From the NCBI GenBank assembly GCA_045128275.1, contig JBGVRH010000012.1, positions 1-6,012 of the forward strand: a stretch of 6,012 nt of DNA, in the 5' to 3' direction. The notes below the pieces were generated by a model that saw only the letters and a program-made list of their open reading frames with translations, searched no databases and was not told the origin of the DNA. Source of the DNA: CAMEON01 sp045128275. Its GTDB lineage: Bacteria > Bacillota > Clostridia > Oscillospirales > CAG-272. The position numbers were made by a program, and so were the translations under genes. Of the stretch, positions 4,919 to 6,012 are shown one piece after another (the first letter of the stretch is position 1; each line of letters begins with the position of its first letter).

Positions 4919-6012
4919 ATGCAGTGGACATCTCTTAACGATCTGCGCGAGAAGTATCTCGCATTCTTCGAGTCGAAGAACCATCTTCGTCTCCCCTCCT
5001 ACCCTCTGGTACCCATCAACGATCCTTCCCTGCTCCTCATCAACTCGGGTATGGCTCCCATGAAGAAGTTCTTCACGGGCGAGGAGATCCCCCCCCGCAA
5101 CCGCGTCTGCACCTGCCAGAAGTGCATCCGTACCCCCGACCTGGAGCGCGTGGGTCACACCGCCCGCCACGGCACCTTCTTCGAGATGCTGGGTAACTTC
5201 TCCTTCGGTGATTACTTCAAGAACGAGGCCATTCCGTGGGCTTGGGAGTTCCTGACCGTGACCCTGGAGATCCCCGAGAACCTGCTCTGGCCCTCCATCT
5301 ACGAGAAGGACGAGGAGGCTTACCACCTGTGGGCTGACGTGGTGGGTGTTCCCGCCGAGCGCATCGTCCGTCTGGGCAAGGCCGACAACTTCTGGGAGCA
5401 CGGCTCCGGCCCCTGCGGCCCCTGCTCTGAGATCTACTTCGACCGCGGCGAGGCTCGCGGCTGCGGCTCTCCCGACTGTAAGCCCGGCTGTGACTGCGAC
5501 CGCTTCATGGAGATCTGGAACAACGTGTTCTCCCAGTTCAACAACGACGGCAACGGCAATTACACCGAGCTGGCTCAGAAGAACATCGACACGGGTATGG
5601 GTCTGGAGCGTCTGGCCTGCGTCATGCAGGACGTGGACAATATGTTCCTGGTGGACACCAACCGCAAGATCCTGGACACCGTCAGCGCCATCGCCGGCAA
5701 GGAGTACGGTGCCGATAAGGCCAATGACGTTTCCATCCGCGTCTGCACCGACCACATCAAGTCGGCTATGTTCATGATCGCCGACGGCGTCATTCCCTCT
5801 AACGAGGGCCGCGGCTACGTGCTTCGCCGCATCATCCGCCGCGCTTGCCGTCACGGTAAGCTCCTGGGTATCGACCATCCCTTCCTGACCGACCTGTGCA
5901 AGGTGGCCATGGAGCAGAACTGCGGCGCATACCCCGAGCTGAGCGAGAAGGCCGAGTACATCCTCAAGGTGCTGACCCTGGAGGAGGAGCGCTTCGATGC
6001 CACCATCGACGC
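4919..6012 (+). CDS. alaS: Alanine-tRNA ligase, N-terminal part (runs off window)
   Basis: The frame is open from 4919 to the window end, giving the first 364 residues of an enzyme usually near 870-880. It joins alanine to tRNA-Ala using ATP in the cytoplasm. The class II aminoacylation core is clear: VGHTARHGTFFEM and LGNFSFGDYF (78-100, motif 2 region), FWEHGSGPCGPCSEIYFDRG (158-177), DTGMGLERLA (224-233, motif 3) and EGRGYVLRRIIRRA (296-309). Between Gly181 and Cys193 lies an insertion with Cys182, Cys187, Cys191 and Cys193. I recall this insertion from clostridial AlaRS, where it may bind metal. Three further cysteines are at 64, 66 and 69. The editing and C-Ala domains lie beyond the edge. 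Codon use is strongly biased, as expected of a highly expressed gene. It may be read from the coaW promoter through the repeat, or from a promoter I could not recognise. Confidence 0.98.
   Translation, partial: MQWTSLNDLREKYLAFFESKNHLRLPSYPLVPINDPSLLLINSGMAPMKKFFTGEEIPPRNRVCTCQKCIRTPDLERVGHTARHGTFFEMLGNFSFGDYFKNEAIPWAWEFLTVTLEIPENLLWPSIYEKDEEAYHLWADVVGVPAERIVRLGKADNFWEHGSGPCGPCSEIYFDRGEARGCGSPDCKPGCDCDRFMEIWNNVFSQFNNDGNGNYTELAQKNIDTGMGLERLACVMQDVDNMFLVDTNRKILDTVSAIAGKEYGADKANDVSIRVCTDHIKSAMFMIADGVIPSNEGRGYVLRRIIRRACRHGKLLGIDHPFLTDLCKVAMEQNCGAYPELSEKAEYILKVLTLEEERFDATID

Noticed and set aside
4835..5878. Leftward open frame of 347 codons opposite alaS
   Set aside because: It is antisense to unmistakable AlaRS and arises from that gene's strongly biased codons.

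Overview
The window looks like chromosomal DNA from a GC-rich member of the Clostridia, probably a gut Oscillospiraceae-type bacterium. The support is: a type II (Fumble-family) pantothenate kinase, an AlaRS with the cysteine-rich insertion that I recall from clostridial enzymes, strong AGGAGG-type ribosome binding sites, sigma-A promoters with TGG-extended -10 boxes in AT-rich gaps, and palindromic GC-rich intergenic repeats. The genus cannot be fixed from this sequence alone.

Layout. Positions 1-324 are intergenic: a tandem-hairpin repeat (65-112), a leftward promoter (167-195) whose gene is outside the window, and a rightward promoter (266-294). The latter drives a small cytoplasmic SGNH-hydrolase-like gene (325-888). 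A strong stem-loop (920-946) separates it from a convergent leftward operon. Read from right to left, that operon is a two-domain SGNH/GDSL hydrolase (3691-2588), a NagD-like HAD phosphatase (2520-1693), and a HEAT-like repeat protein of unknown function (1696-968) that overlaps the phosphatase stop codon as ATGA. A compact divergent promoter region at 3768-3810 drives this operon to the left and coaW (3879-4751) to the right. A 112-base inverted-repeat element (about 4761-4872) fills most of the coaW-alaS gap. alaS starts at 4919 and runs off the right edge.

How the genes work together. coaW (first step of CoA synthesis) and alaS (Ala-tRNA charging) are housekeeping genes. The leftward operon reads as small-molecule salvage or deacylation plus dephosphorylation, but no substrate can be assigned. 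Its promoter overlaps that of coaW within a near-perfect dyad, so the two transcription units may compete or share a regulator. I found no CRISPR array, phage, transposase or defence genes, and no clear new system. The most unusual items are the dyad-symmetric overlapping divergent promoters, the uncharacterised HEAT-like protein coupled to a HAD phosphatase, and the two palindromic intergenic repeats.
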